From the NCBI GenBank assembly GCA_022340425.1, contig JAJDNY010000105.1, forward strand, positions 1 through 48,573: 48,573 nt of DNA. The letters run 5' to 3'. This stretch comes from Desulfobacteraceae bacterium (lineage in GTDB: Bacteria > Desulfobacterota > Desulfobacteria > Desulfobacterales > JAABRJ01). The translations under genes were made by a program, and so were the position numbers. Shown piece after piece: positions 8,558 to 15,564 of the stretch; within the stretch, counting starts at the first letter, position 1; every line of letters begins with the position of its first letter. The notes beneath the pieces were generated by a model. It was not told the origin of the DNA. It worked only from the letters and a program-made list of their open reading frames with translations, and made no database searches.

Positions 8558-9355
8558 TCAGGGCCGCGCGCCGACGACGACGGTCAGCAGGTCGTGGGCC
8601 AGGATCAGCGGTCCGGAGTAGGTCCGACGACACTCGGCGGCCATGTCGGCCCGCTCGCATTCGGGGTAGAAGTGGGTCAGCATCAGGCGCCGGACCCCCG
8701 ACCGGGCGGCTATCCGGCCGGCCTCGGAGGGGGTCAGATGACCGGGAACCTTGTGGGCATCGGGAAGGGCCGCCTCGCAGACCAGCAGGTCCGCATCGCG
8801 GGCGAGGGTCACCAGGGCGTCATTCAGGTCGGTGTCCCCGGAATAGACCACCGAGCCGCCCCCTGGACCGGTGACCCGGTAGGCGAGACTTTCCGGGTTG
8901 TGGGCCATGGGGGCGGTGGACAGGCCCACCGGACCGAACTGGCAGGCATCCCCCGCGGGGCTGTCCCATTCCATCAGGGGCCGCATGGCGCTGCCCAGGT
9001 CGATCCAGCTGCCGTAAGCGCTCTGCAGCGCGCTGAAAAACCGCCGCAACCCCTTGCCCCCGCCCAGCGTCAGGGGGGTTTGGCGCAGGCTGCTGTCAGG
9101 GTATTTGTTGGCAAACAGAAACGGCACCAGCTCTCCGCTGTGGTCGGGATGAAAGTGGCTGAGCAGCAGGTGGGTCACCTCATGGATCCGGGTCCCGTTT
9201 TCCAACAGCCTGCGCATGGTGCCCGGCCCCGCATCCAGCAGCAGGCGCAAGCCCCCGGTTGTCAGCAGCAAAGCGCACGCGCTGCGCTCCAGCGATGGAA
9301 CACAGGTCCCGGAACCCAGGACGGTCACGGTTATGTCCGGTGTTGCGTCCGTCAT
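8558..9355 (-). CDS. MBL-fold metallohydrolase, RNase Z-like
   Basis: The 265-residue protein has the metallo-beta-lactamase metal motif SHFHPDHSGE (HxHxDH), an N-terminal VLGSGTCVPS loop, YSGDTDLND (the metal-bridging Asp) and LTHFYPE near the end. The overall pattern resembles the RNase Z/ElaC branch but without a clear exosite arm, so tRNA 3' processing is not certain. It starts 3 bases after the DHH gene stop and is 26 bases before the precorrin-2 dehydrogenase gene, so the three are probably co-transcribed. Confidence 0.85.
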   Translation of the reverse strand: MTDATPDITVTVLGSGTCVPSLERSACALLLTTGGLRLLLDAGPGTMRRLLENGTRIHEVTHLLLSHFHPDHSGELVPFLFANKYPDSSLRQTPLTLGGGKGLRRFFSALQSAYGSWIDLGSAMRPLMEWDSPAGDACQFGPVGLSTAPMAHNPESLAYRVTGPGGGSVVYSGDTDLNDALVTLARDADLLVCEAALPDAHKVPGHLTPSEAGRIAARSGVRRLMLTHFYPECERADMAAECRRTYSGPLILAHDLLTVVVGARP

Positions 9356-9358
9356 CCT

Positions 9359-10342
9359 TCAAGCGGCCCGTTTCTCGATTTTTTTGATGATCCACAGGAA
9401 CAGCTTGCGCTCGTCGTGGCGGTTGACCTCCCCTTGCAGGGCGTCCAGGGCCAGTTCGGCGCGCGCCATGTTCTTGTGCCCGCCGGCGGAGCCGAGGGCG
9501 CCAAAGCTCTTCTTGGCGACTTTGCCGGCGTTTTTGCGGATGCCGTCGTTTCGGAATACGATGATCAGCTTTTTGTCGCAGGTTCCCGAGACGATGCTCC
9601 AGCCGACCGAGGCCACGCGCATGAAAAAATCGGCCACCAGCACGCAGACGTCGGGGTTGCTGACCGCCCCGAGGTGAACGAAAACACGGCCCTTGCGGAT
9701 GCGCATCTGATTGAAAGCGCGCTTGAAATACTTGAGGAACTCCAGTTTCAGATCGCTCTGCTCGATCTTGCGGGCCATGTGGATATTGGCGTGGCGAAAC
9801 AGATACTGGAAGGCACGAACGTCCTCAATGACAGCCTGCCGCCTGAAATCATCGGTGTCGGTCTTGATGGCGTAGTAAAGAGCGGTCGCCAGCTTGGCGG
9901 ACGGCTTGATCTTGGCGGCTTTCAGGTATTCGGTCATCATCGTGGCGGTGGCCCCGTAGCGCGGCCGAATGTCCACAAAAGGGGCCTTGATGCCCGTGTC
10001 GGGGTGGTGGTCGATGATCACCTGGAAGTTCAACTCGGCAAAGGCCGGGTGGTGGTTGGGCTGGGAGTCCACCAGGGCCAAACGGGTGAAGCGGGTGAAG
10101 TCGATTTCCCCGATAAACACCAACGAAACCCCCAGCAGGCGGATCATGTTCAAGTTGTCCGGCCGGGTGATGACGTTGGTGTGCGCAATGGTCACCCCGG
10201 CAACCTTGCGCCACAGCAGGCGCTTTAGAGCAATGGCGCTCGCAATCGCATCGGGGTCGGCATTGATCAGGATCAGGACCTGGTCCTCACCGGCGAATTG
10301 ACTTTGCAAGCGGCGCAGTTTTTCGGATGCGGAGATGGGCAT
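9359..10342 (-). CDS. DHH-family phosphoesterase
   Basis: This 327-residue protein shows DHH motifs NADPDAIAS, ALVDSQP and IIDHHPD, then a C-terminal DHHA1-like GSAGGHKNMARAE. The family degrades short oligonucleotides, pAp or cyclic dinucleotides. It is distinct from the nrnA gene at 30245, so the window encodes two DHH phosphoesterases. It lacks CBS or GGDEF additions. The ATG at 10342 is preferred over an in-frame TTG at 10363; neither has a good ribosome binding site, so the start is uncertain. It heads the minus-strand run towards fabD and diverges from the ATP synthase operon. Confidence 0.85.
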   Translation of the reverse strand: MPISASEKLRRLQSQFAGEDQVLILINADPDAIASAIALKRLLWRKVAGVTIAHTNVITRPDNLNMIRLLGVSLVFIGEIDFTRFTRLALVDSQPNHHPAFAELNFQVIIDHHPDTGIKAPFVDIRPRYGATATMMTEYLKAAKIKPSAKLATALYYAIKTDTDDFRRQAVIEDVRAFQYLFRHANIHMARKIEQSDLKLEFLKYFKRAFNQMRIRKGRVFVHLGAVSNPDVCVLVADFFMRVASVGWSIVSGTCDKKLIIVFRNDGIRKNAGKVAKKSFGALGSAGGHKNMARAELALDALQGEVNRHDERKLFLWIIKKIEKRAA

Positions 10343-10722
10343 GGGGGATTTCGCTGTTCGCAATCTTTATCAGAGTATTACCATTTGATTCTTTTTTTTC
10401 AATTTATTTTTGAGGACTTTCTGCCTTTTGCCCGGTGACCGCGGCGGCAGCCTGCCGCAAGTGAAAATAAAACGAGCGGGGTGCTTGACAGGGGCCGATG
10501 CGATTTGCTAAAGGCACTCTGCACAGCGCATTCAGTTTTCAACCGCAAGATCATTCCAGGCCCCCTGCTGCGCGAAGGAGACCCGATCCTACGGTTCCAG
10601 GAAGCTCCAGCCGAACACGCGTTCTTCATTTCATCAAGGCGTCAACGGTTGTTTTCAGCGATTGAAACTGTCGCCGGGAAACCAACGCCCCCTTAGGTGA
10701 ACAGGATGCCGGAATCCACAGC
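10343..10722. other. Divergent intergenic region before the ATP synthase F0 operon
   Basis: This 380-base gap separates the divergent DHH gene and the first F0 gene. It holds an AT-rich stretch at 10376-10410, a GCGGCAG/TGCCGC hairpin near 10443-10459 and a candidate plus-strand promoter. Short reading frames inside it lack ribosome binding sites or recognisable protein, so I see no gene. Confidence 0.6.
10485..10512 (+). promoter_or_regulatory. Candidate sigma-70 promoter of the F0 operon
   Basis: A perfect TTGACA at 10485-10490 is followed at 16 bases by GCTAAA (10507-10512), a weak -10 box with 3 of 6 matches. It would give a leader of about 200 bases before the first F0 gene. Confidence 0.4.
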
Positions 10723-10989
10723 ATGGGTTTCAACTACAAGAAAAACCAACCCTGGGTCGAAAACCTCACCATTGTATTGCAGCTCGGTCTTACCATGGCC
10801 GGCTGCATTTTTTTTTGTTTCTTCATCGGAAAAGCCCTTGATGCCTGGTTCGGCACCAAAGGGGTGTTCATCACCATCTTTACCCTGCTGGGGATTGCCG
10901 GCGGCGCCAACGTGGTTTACCGCCAGATCCTGGAAGTGACCAAACCCAAAGACGAGCCCGGCGATGAAGATCGAAACGACCGAAATTAG
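10723..10989 (+). CDS. atpZ: AtpZ/AtpI-type small ATP synthase accessory protein
   Basis: The 88-residue protein has two membrane segments (about 15-37 and 47-66) and the pattern GKALDAWFGTKG, as in AtpZ-like putative F0F1 assembly factors that precede atpI and atpB in many operons. Such proteins are thought to help c-ring assembly or cation supply. It starts with ATG at 10723 and overlaps the next gene by 26 bases, which implies coupled translation. Naming rests on context and the two-helix pattern. Confidence 0.75.
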   Translation: MGFNYKKNQPWVENLTIVLQLGLTMAGCIFFCFFIGKALDAWFGTKGVFITIFTLLGIAGGANVVYRQILEVTKPKDEPGDEDRNDRN

Positions 10990-11362
10990 GGAGCTGCAAA
11001 AGAGGGTGGGGACCCGCGCCATGACCGTCGCCCTGGTGGCGGCCGGCATCTGCATCGTCGCCGGTGCGCGCCCCATCGGCAAAGGGCTGCTGCTGGGGAC
11101 CCTTTTCAGCATCCTCAATTTCGTTCTCATGGGCGCCACGCTGCACCTGCGGCTGCAGCCCACCCGGCGGCGGGCTTTCTGGGGGGCTCTCGGCGGCATT
11201 GTGCCGCGCTACCTGCTGCTGGCGGTGCCGGTCATTTTGGCCCTCAAGCTGGAGCAGTTGAACCTCTGGGCCACGGTGGGCGGGATCTTCATGGTGCAGG
11301 CGGTCATTCTACTGGAACCTCTCTGGCGTTCGCTGCGCGCAGCGCGGCACTCTCGGGCATAG
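10964..11362 (+). CDS. atpI: ATP synthase subunit I
   Basis: The 132-residue protein has a short charged N-terminus and four predicted membrane helices, matching AtpI, the chaperone-like factor that promotes c-ring assembly in some F-ATPases, notably Na+ types. GKGLLLGTLFSILNF is typical of the second helix. It overlaps the preceding small gene by 26 bases and ends 10 bases before atpB. Its presence beside an unusual c-ring gene set suggests a role in assembling that ring, which is inference. Confidence 0.8.
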   Translation: MKIETTEIRELQKRVGTRAMTVALVAAGICIVAGARPIGKGLLLGTLFSILNFVLMGATLHLRLQPTRRRAFWGALGGIVPRYLLLAVPVILALKLEQLNLWATVGGIFMVQAVILLEPLWRSLRAARHSRA

Positions 11363-11372
11363 GAAACGTACT

Positions 11373-12047
11373 ATGGGGGACTTGGGAAGAATAAATCAGC
11401 TGATCGTTACCATCGGCGGTCAAAACCTGACCTTCAATCTGCAAGTCATCCTGATGACCTGGATCGTCATCGGCGTGCTGCTCTTCTTCGGGGTCATGAT
11501 GACCCGGCGCAGGGGAATGCTGCCGCATTCCATGCAGGTCCTGGGAGAGCTCTTCGTCGGGCAGTTCTACCAGCTCACCGAGGATGCCCTGGGCAAGGAG
11601 TACGTCGAGAAATACGCGCCCCTGATCTGCTCGGTGTTCATGTTCGTCGTTTTTTCCAACTGGCTGGGGGTCTTCCCGCACCTGGAAGAGCCCACCAAGG
11701 ATCTCAACACCCCCCTCAGCTTGGGCATCATGGGGTTTTTCATCGCCCACTATGCCGGCATCCGCTCCAAAGGATTCAAGGCATACGCCAAGGAATATTT
11801 CCAGCCCGTCTTTTTCATGATGCCGCTTAATGTGATCGGCGAACTGGCCAAGATCATCTCCATTTCCTTCCGCCTTTTCGGCAACATCATGGGGGGCTCG
11901 ATCATCATCCTGGTGGTGTCCTACCTGTGCTACAGTCTTGTGTTGCCGCCGTTTCTGATAGCCTTTTTCGGGATTTTCGTGGGTACGGTGCAGGCCTTCG
12001 TTTTTACAATGCTAACACTTGTTTACATTTCCATCCAGGTGAAATAG
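11373..12047 (+). CDS. atpB: ATP synthase F0 subunit a
   Basis: This 224-residue integral membrane stator subunit forms the two ion half-channels against the c-ring. The essential arginine is in SISFRLFGNIMGG (Arg167), with ELAKI just before it and a hydrophobic C-terminal helix pair after it. Length is usual for deltaproteobacterial a subunits. The stop TAG at 12045 abuts the ATG of the fused c gene with no gap, so the two are translationally linked. Confidence 0.95.
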   Translation: MGDLGRINQLIVTIGGQNLTFNLQVILMTWIVIGVLLFFGVMMTRRRGMLPHSMQVLGELFVGQFYQLTEDALGKEYVEKYAPLICSVFMFVVFSNWLGVFPHLEEPTKDLNTPLSLGIMGFFIAHYAGIRSKGFKAYAKEYFQPVFFMMPLNVIGELAKIISISFRLFGNIMGGSIIILVVSYLCYSLVLPPFLIAFFGIFVGTVQAFVFTMLTLVYISIQVK

Positions 12048-13025
12048 ATGATGGAATTCGATGCGCAGGCGTGGGTTAAGGTCGCCGCATTCATCGGCGG
12101 GGGAATGGCCATTGGCTTCGGCGCCATCGGGGCGGCCATCGGCGAAGGCTATACCGCCTCCCTGGCCAATCTGGCCGTGTCCAGAAACCCCAAGATCTCC
12201 GGCGATATCTTCAAAACGATGCTGGTGGGCCAGGCCGTGGCCGAGTCCGCCTCCATTTTCGCCCTGGTGGTGGCCATTCTGCTGCTCTTCATGAACCCGA
12301 GCAATGCCAGTATGATTCAGGCCGCGGCGTTTTTGGGGGCCGGTCTCAGCATGGGCTTCGGGGCCATCGGTTCGGGGATCGGGTCCGGATTCCCCGGCGG
12401 GCAGGCGTGCTTCGGGCTTTCGCGCCAGCCGGCGGTCGCCAGCCGGCTGACCACCAACATGCTGATCGGCTCCGCCGTCTGTCAGACCCCGGCGATCTTC
12501 TCGCTGGTGGTGGCCTTTATTTTGCTCTTCATGAACTTTTCCGCGGCGCCCCTGAATCCCAACTGGGCAGCGCTGGTGGGTGCGGGGCTCAGCACCGGAC
12601 TGGCCGCCATCGGCTCGGGCTACGGCGGCGGCATGGCCGCCGGTGCCAGTTGCGAGGGCGTCGCCCGTCAGCCGGAGGCGGTCGGCAACCTCACCACGAT
12701 CATGCTGGTGGGCCAGGCGGTGGCCCAAACCCCCGCCATTTTCGGCCTTCTGGTAAGTTTTATTCTGATCTTCAAGGTGTGGCCCGAGACCGCTCAGATC
12801 CAAACGGCCATGGCGCTCCTGAGCGCCGGCCTGTGTGCTGGCTTCGGCGGCATCGGGCCGGGATTGGGCAACGGGATGGCCGCGGAAGGCGCGGTGCGCT
12901 GGGTGGCCCGCAACCTGTCCAGTGCCGCGGACCTGATGCGAATCATGCTGGTGGGCCAGGCCGTTTCGCAGTCCACTGCGATTTATGCCCTGGTGGTCAG
13001 CCTGGTGCTGATCTTTGTGGTTTAG
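12048..13025 (+). CDS. Four-hairpin fused ATP synthase c subunit
   Basis: This 325-residue chain is four c-subunit hairpins in tandem: residues 1-84, 85-166, 167-247 and 248-325, eight membrane helices in all. Each has the glycine-rich first helix and the MLVGQAVxES-like second helix. The ion-site carboxylate is Glu66 in hairpin 1, but the same position is Gln146, Gln227 and Gln308 in hairpins 2-4 (codons CAG, CAA, CAG). The residue matching Gln32 of Na+ c-rings is Glu33, Ser113, Gly194 and Asn275. The hairpins differ clearly from each other, so this is an old duplication and not an assembly artefact. Its ribosome binding site (AGGTG before ATGATG) is weak. Normal bacterial c subunits have one hairpin of about 80 residues. 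Confidence 0.93.
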   Translation: MMEFDAQAWVKVAAFIGGGMAIGFGAIGAAIGEGYTASLANLAVSRNPKISGDIFKTMLVGQAVAESASIFALVVAILLLFMNPSNASMIQAAAFLGAGLSMGFGAIGSGIGSGFPGGQACFGLSRQPAVASRLTTNMLIGSAVCQTPAIFSLVVAFILLFMNFSAAPLNPNWAALVGAGLSTGLAAIGSGYGGGMAAGASCEGVARQPEAVGNLTTIMLVGQAVAQTPAIFGLLVSFILIFKVWPETAQIQTAMALLSAGLCAGFGGIGPGLGNGMAAEGAVRWVARNLSSAADLMRIMLVGQAVSQSTAIYALVVSLVLIFVV

Positions 13026-13125
13026 TGGTCCTGTGTACGCCGGCCGTTTTGTGCTCGCGTACTTGGGAACAGTTGCAGTCGCATTCAAAATCGTCGTGAC
13101 CGACGGATAAACGAGGAGGAAGACC

Positions 13126-13374
13126 ATGGCAATTGAAGGTGCGGACCTTGTCAAAGCAGCGGCTTTTTTGGGAGCGGGGATTGCAATGGGGCTGGGCGCC
13201 ATCGGCCCCGGTGTCGGCGAGGGGATGACGGCGGCCAAAGCGTGCGAGGCCATCGGCCAAAACCCCCGGGAAGCGGGCCTGCTGACCCGAACCATGCTGG
13301 TGGGCCAGGCCGTGGCCGAATCCACCGGTATCTACTCTCTGGTGATCGCCCTGCTGCTGCTCTTTGTGGTCTGA
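13126..13374 (+). CDS. atpE: ATP synthase F0 subunit c, single hairpin
   Basis: The 82-residue proteolipid forms the rotor ring. Two helices are joined by the polar loop GQNP, where most c subunits have RQP. Aligned without gaps to the Na+ c subunit of Ilyobacter tartaricus, it keeps Glu65, Ser66 and Tyr70 (AESTGIYS) and has Glu32 where that protein has Gln32, the two-carboxylate pattern known from Fusobacterium nucleatum. A strong ribosome binding site, GAGGAGGAAGACC, precedes the ATG. It follows the four-hairpin gene after 100 bases and shares long DNA identity with hairpin 1 around the ion site. Confidence 0.95.
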   Translation: MAIEGADLVKAAAFLGAGIAMGLGAIGPGVGEGMTAAKACEAIGQNPREAGLLTRTMLVGQAVAESTGIYSLVIALLLLFVV

Positions 13375-13484
13375 TGATCGCTCCCGCCAATGGCAGAAAG
13401 CCCGTCAGTCTCAGCGGCGGGCTGCCGGCGGCGGACGCCGCTTTTATCCAATAACGGGTTTTTCCTACACCGGGTGGATGGGAT

Positions 13485-13946
13485 ATGGATTTCCAGATTG
13501 TCAGCAACATCGCCCTTATCAGCATCAACGCAACGCTGGTGGTGCAGCTGATCTCCTTCCTGATTTTCCTTTTTCTGATCAACGGGATCCTGATTCAGCC
13601 CCTGCGCCGGACCATGGCCGAGCGCGCCGGCTATCTCGACCAGATGAAGCTGGATATCGTGGAGGCGGAAAAGGAAATGAACCGCCTGCTGAAGGAACTG
13701 GCCGCGCGTGAAAAAATGGTGCGCAACGAGGCCCTGATGGCCACCAAAGAGATGGAAAACGAGGGGCTGCGCCGGGCTTCGGAAATCATCAAGGACGTCC
13801 GCAAAGAAATGGAAAGCCTCAGGAGCAAGACCCAACAGGCGGTGATCGACCAGTTGGCGGCGGCCCGCGAGAAACTTGAACGGGAATCCGAGAGCCTTGC
13901 GCTGAGCATCATGGAAAAACTGCTGGACCGGAGGTTAACCCGATGA
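13485..13946 (+). CDS. atpF: ATP synthase F0 subunit b' (first b-type subunit)
   Basis: The 153-residue protein has one N-terminal membrane helix (about 18-36) and then a long charged coiled-coil rich in Glu, Lys and Arg, the stator stalk that holds F1 against rotation. ILIQPLRRTMAER is the usual hinge after the helix. It overlaps the following b gene by 4 bases (ATGA), so the two are translated together and probably form a b/b' heterodimer. It lies 110 bases after the single c gene. Confidence 0.9.
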   Translation: MDFQIVSNIALISINATLVVQLISFLIFLFLINGILIQPLRRTMAERAGYLDQMKLDIVEAEKEMNRLLKELAAREKMVRNEALMATKEMENEGLRRASEIIKDVRKEMESLRSKTQQAVIDQLAAAREKLERESESLALSIMEKLLDRRLTR

Positions 13947-14530
13947 AGCGCCGCGATAGACGCTATGGATGGGCCCGGATCGCGGCCTTGGCCTGCCTCT
14001 TTGTGCTGCTGGCGGCGGGGGCCGCACTGGCGGCCGAGGGCAGCGGGGGCTGGCGGCCGACCTATGATCTGGTGATGCGCTGGGTCAACTTTGCTCTGCT
14101 GGCCTTTGTCATCGTCAAATTTTCCCGCGAACCCCTCATGGACTTCCTGCAAGGCCGCAAACAGGCGCTTTCCATCGAAATCCAGCAGCTGGAAGCCCAG
14201 CATCAGGAAGCCGCGGAGCAGGCCAAGCAGGCCACCCGGCAACTGGAGGAAGGCGGCGCCCAACTGGCCGAACTGAAGGAGCGCATCATCAACCTGGGGG
14301 TCAACAGCAAGGAGCGCATCATCGAGGACGCCCGTCAGCAGGGGCGTAACATGCTGCTGGAATCCCAGCGCCGGGTGGAAGGCCAGATCCTCAGGGCGCG
14401 GCAGAAATTCCGCAACGAACTGGTGGATGCCGCGATCGACCGGGTGCTGGAAAAATTGCCGCAGACCATCAGCGATGACGATCGCGAGCGGATGGTCAAA
14501 AACTTCATGGCCAGCCTGGCGGTGAAATAA
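13943..14530 (+). CDS. atpF: ATP synthase F0 subunit b (second b-type subunit)
   Basis: The 195-residue protein has an N-terminal hydrophobic stretch ending ALAAEG that looks like a signal peptide (about 10-32), a membrane helix near 47-62 (WVNFALLAFVIVKF) and a long coiled-coil stator stalk. The extra N-terminal segment is usual for deltaproteobacterial b subunits. It is the last gene of the F0 operon. The F1 genes (delta, alpha, gamma, beta, epsilon), which often follow b, are absent here: a 335-base gap and an opposite-strand gene come next. Confidence 0.9.
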   Translation: MKRRDRRYGWARIAALACLFVLLAAGAALAAEGSGGWRPTYDLVMRWVNFALLAFVIVKFSREPLMDFLQGRKQALSIEIQQLEAQHQEAAEQAKQATRQLEEGGAQLAELKERIINLGVNSKERIIEDARQQGRNMLLESQRRVEGQILRARQKFRNELVDAAIDRVLEKLPQTISDDDRERMVKNFMASLAVK

Positions 14531-14865
14531 ACGCGTCTGCCAGCCGCCGTTTTCCACGACCCAAGCCCATTGCCGGTGCCCCCCAACCGCTTGCAAGGGC
14601 GCCGGCGCTTGCCGCTGATTCTGCTGCGGGTCGGCCGATTAGCCGGCGGCCGCCTGCAAAGTGTCGGTGTCTGCAGCCCCTGACGTTTTGCCTGTGGCCC
14701 GCTGCGCGCCTGCTCTTCCTTCAACCGCCCGCCACCGCGGATTGCCCCGCAAGCAACACCCAGAATCGGCGCACCTCGCCCCGCTGCACCCCCACCCACG
14801 ACCGGATCTCGCCCCGGGGATTTCGCTGGGGCCGTCAGCCGGTCTTGCCCCGGGCAACCCCCCCG
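14531..14865. other. GC-rich gap after the F0 operon with no recognised feature
   Basis: These 335 bases lie between the convergent F0 operon and trmL. Reading frames here have no ribosome binding site or family resemblance, and I find no clear hairpin with a T-run, tRNA or repeat. Composition is very C-rich on the plus strand in the second half. Confidence 0.5.
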
Positions 14866-15369
14866 TCAGCCCTTTGCCCCGACAGCGGCCGAGGGCCATT
14901 CATGCGCGATGCCGCTCGCCCGCAGGCTTTCGTACAAGACGATGCCGACGGCCGTGGACAGGTTCAGGCAGCGGATCTGGCGCGAGATGGGGATATGGTA
15001 GGTGCGGTGAGGGTAGCGGCTGCGAATGAAAGCCGGCAGGCCGCCGGTTTCCGAGCCGAAAATCAGGAACTGGCGGTTGGCCGGGGTGATCTCCCAGAAG
15101 GGCTGGGACCCGTTTTTACTCAGCAGGGCCATCTCCTCAGGCAGTGGTTGTTGGCTGGCGCTGAAGGCCTCCCAGTTCTCCCAGACCTTGAGGTCCACCC
15201 GCTGCCAGTAATCCAGCCCGGCCCGTTTGAGCGCCTTGCTGCTCAGGGAAAAGCCCAGGGGTTTGATCAGGTGCAGCCTGGCGCCGACCCCGAGGCAGGT
15301 GCGCCCGATGTTGCCGGTGTTCCAATGGACCTCGGGGGTGATGAGCACAACATGGCGTTCGCATTTCAT
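14866..15369 (-). CDS. trmL: tRNA (cytidine/uridine-34 2'-O)-methyltransferase, SPOUT family
   Basis: This 167-residue enzyme 2'-O-methylates the wobble base of certain leucine tRNAs. It shows the three SPOUT knot motifs: NTGNIGRTC (17-25), FGSETGGLP (104-112) and IPI...RCLNLSTAV (127-141). Length is normal for TrmL. The ATG at 15369 is chosen because homology begins there; a 39-residue basic N-terminal extension in the same frame lacks family features. It is transcribed away from the CorC-like gene and converges on the F0 operon. Confidence 0.9.
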   Translation of the reverse strand: MKCERHVVLITPEVHWNTGNIGRTCLGVGARLHLIKPLGFSLSSKALKRAGLDYWQRVDLKVWENWEAFSASQQPLPEEMALLSKNGSQPFWEITPANRQFLIFGSETGGLPAFIRSRYPHRTYHIPISRQIRCLNLSTAVGIVLYESLRASGIAHEWPSAAVGAKG

Positions 15370-15479
15370 CTGACCGCGCTCTCTTGTGGGCAGCTTGGCG
15401 CCAACCGGCGCCTGCCCCGGCGGGAAGCGGGCGTGATCCCCCCTTTTCCGCCGCCGCCCGCCGGCGGTGCGTTTCTTGT

Positions 15480-15508
15480 TTGACACAGGCGCATGATTTC
15501 TCTATATT
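15480..15508 (+). promoter_or_regulatory. Sigma-70 promoter of the CorC-like gene
   Basis: TTGACA at 15480-15485, a 17-base spacer and TATATT at 15503-15508 form a near-consensus promoter. The start of transcription should fall near 15515, about 50 bases before the CorC-like ATG at 15565. Confidence 0.7.
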
Positions 15509-15564
15509 TTCGGGTAAATTGAGACCCGGTTGGCGGGATCGCCAAGGCAGGAAAAACAACAAAC

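Noticed and set aside
8594-10228. A 544-residue plus-strand frame antisense to two hydrolase genes
   Set aside because: The minus-strand MBL and DHH genes carry clear catalytic motifs; this frame has none.
12048-13025. Fused c gene as an assembly duplication artefact
   Set aside because: The four hairpins differ at many positions, including the ion site, so they are not copies created by misassembly.
12012-13325. A 437-residue minus-strand frame across the c-subunit genes
   Set aside because: It is antisense to two well-recognised c genes, is low in complexity and has no family resemblance; it arises from GC-rich codon use.
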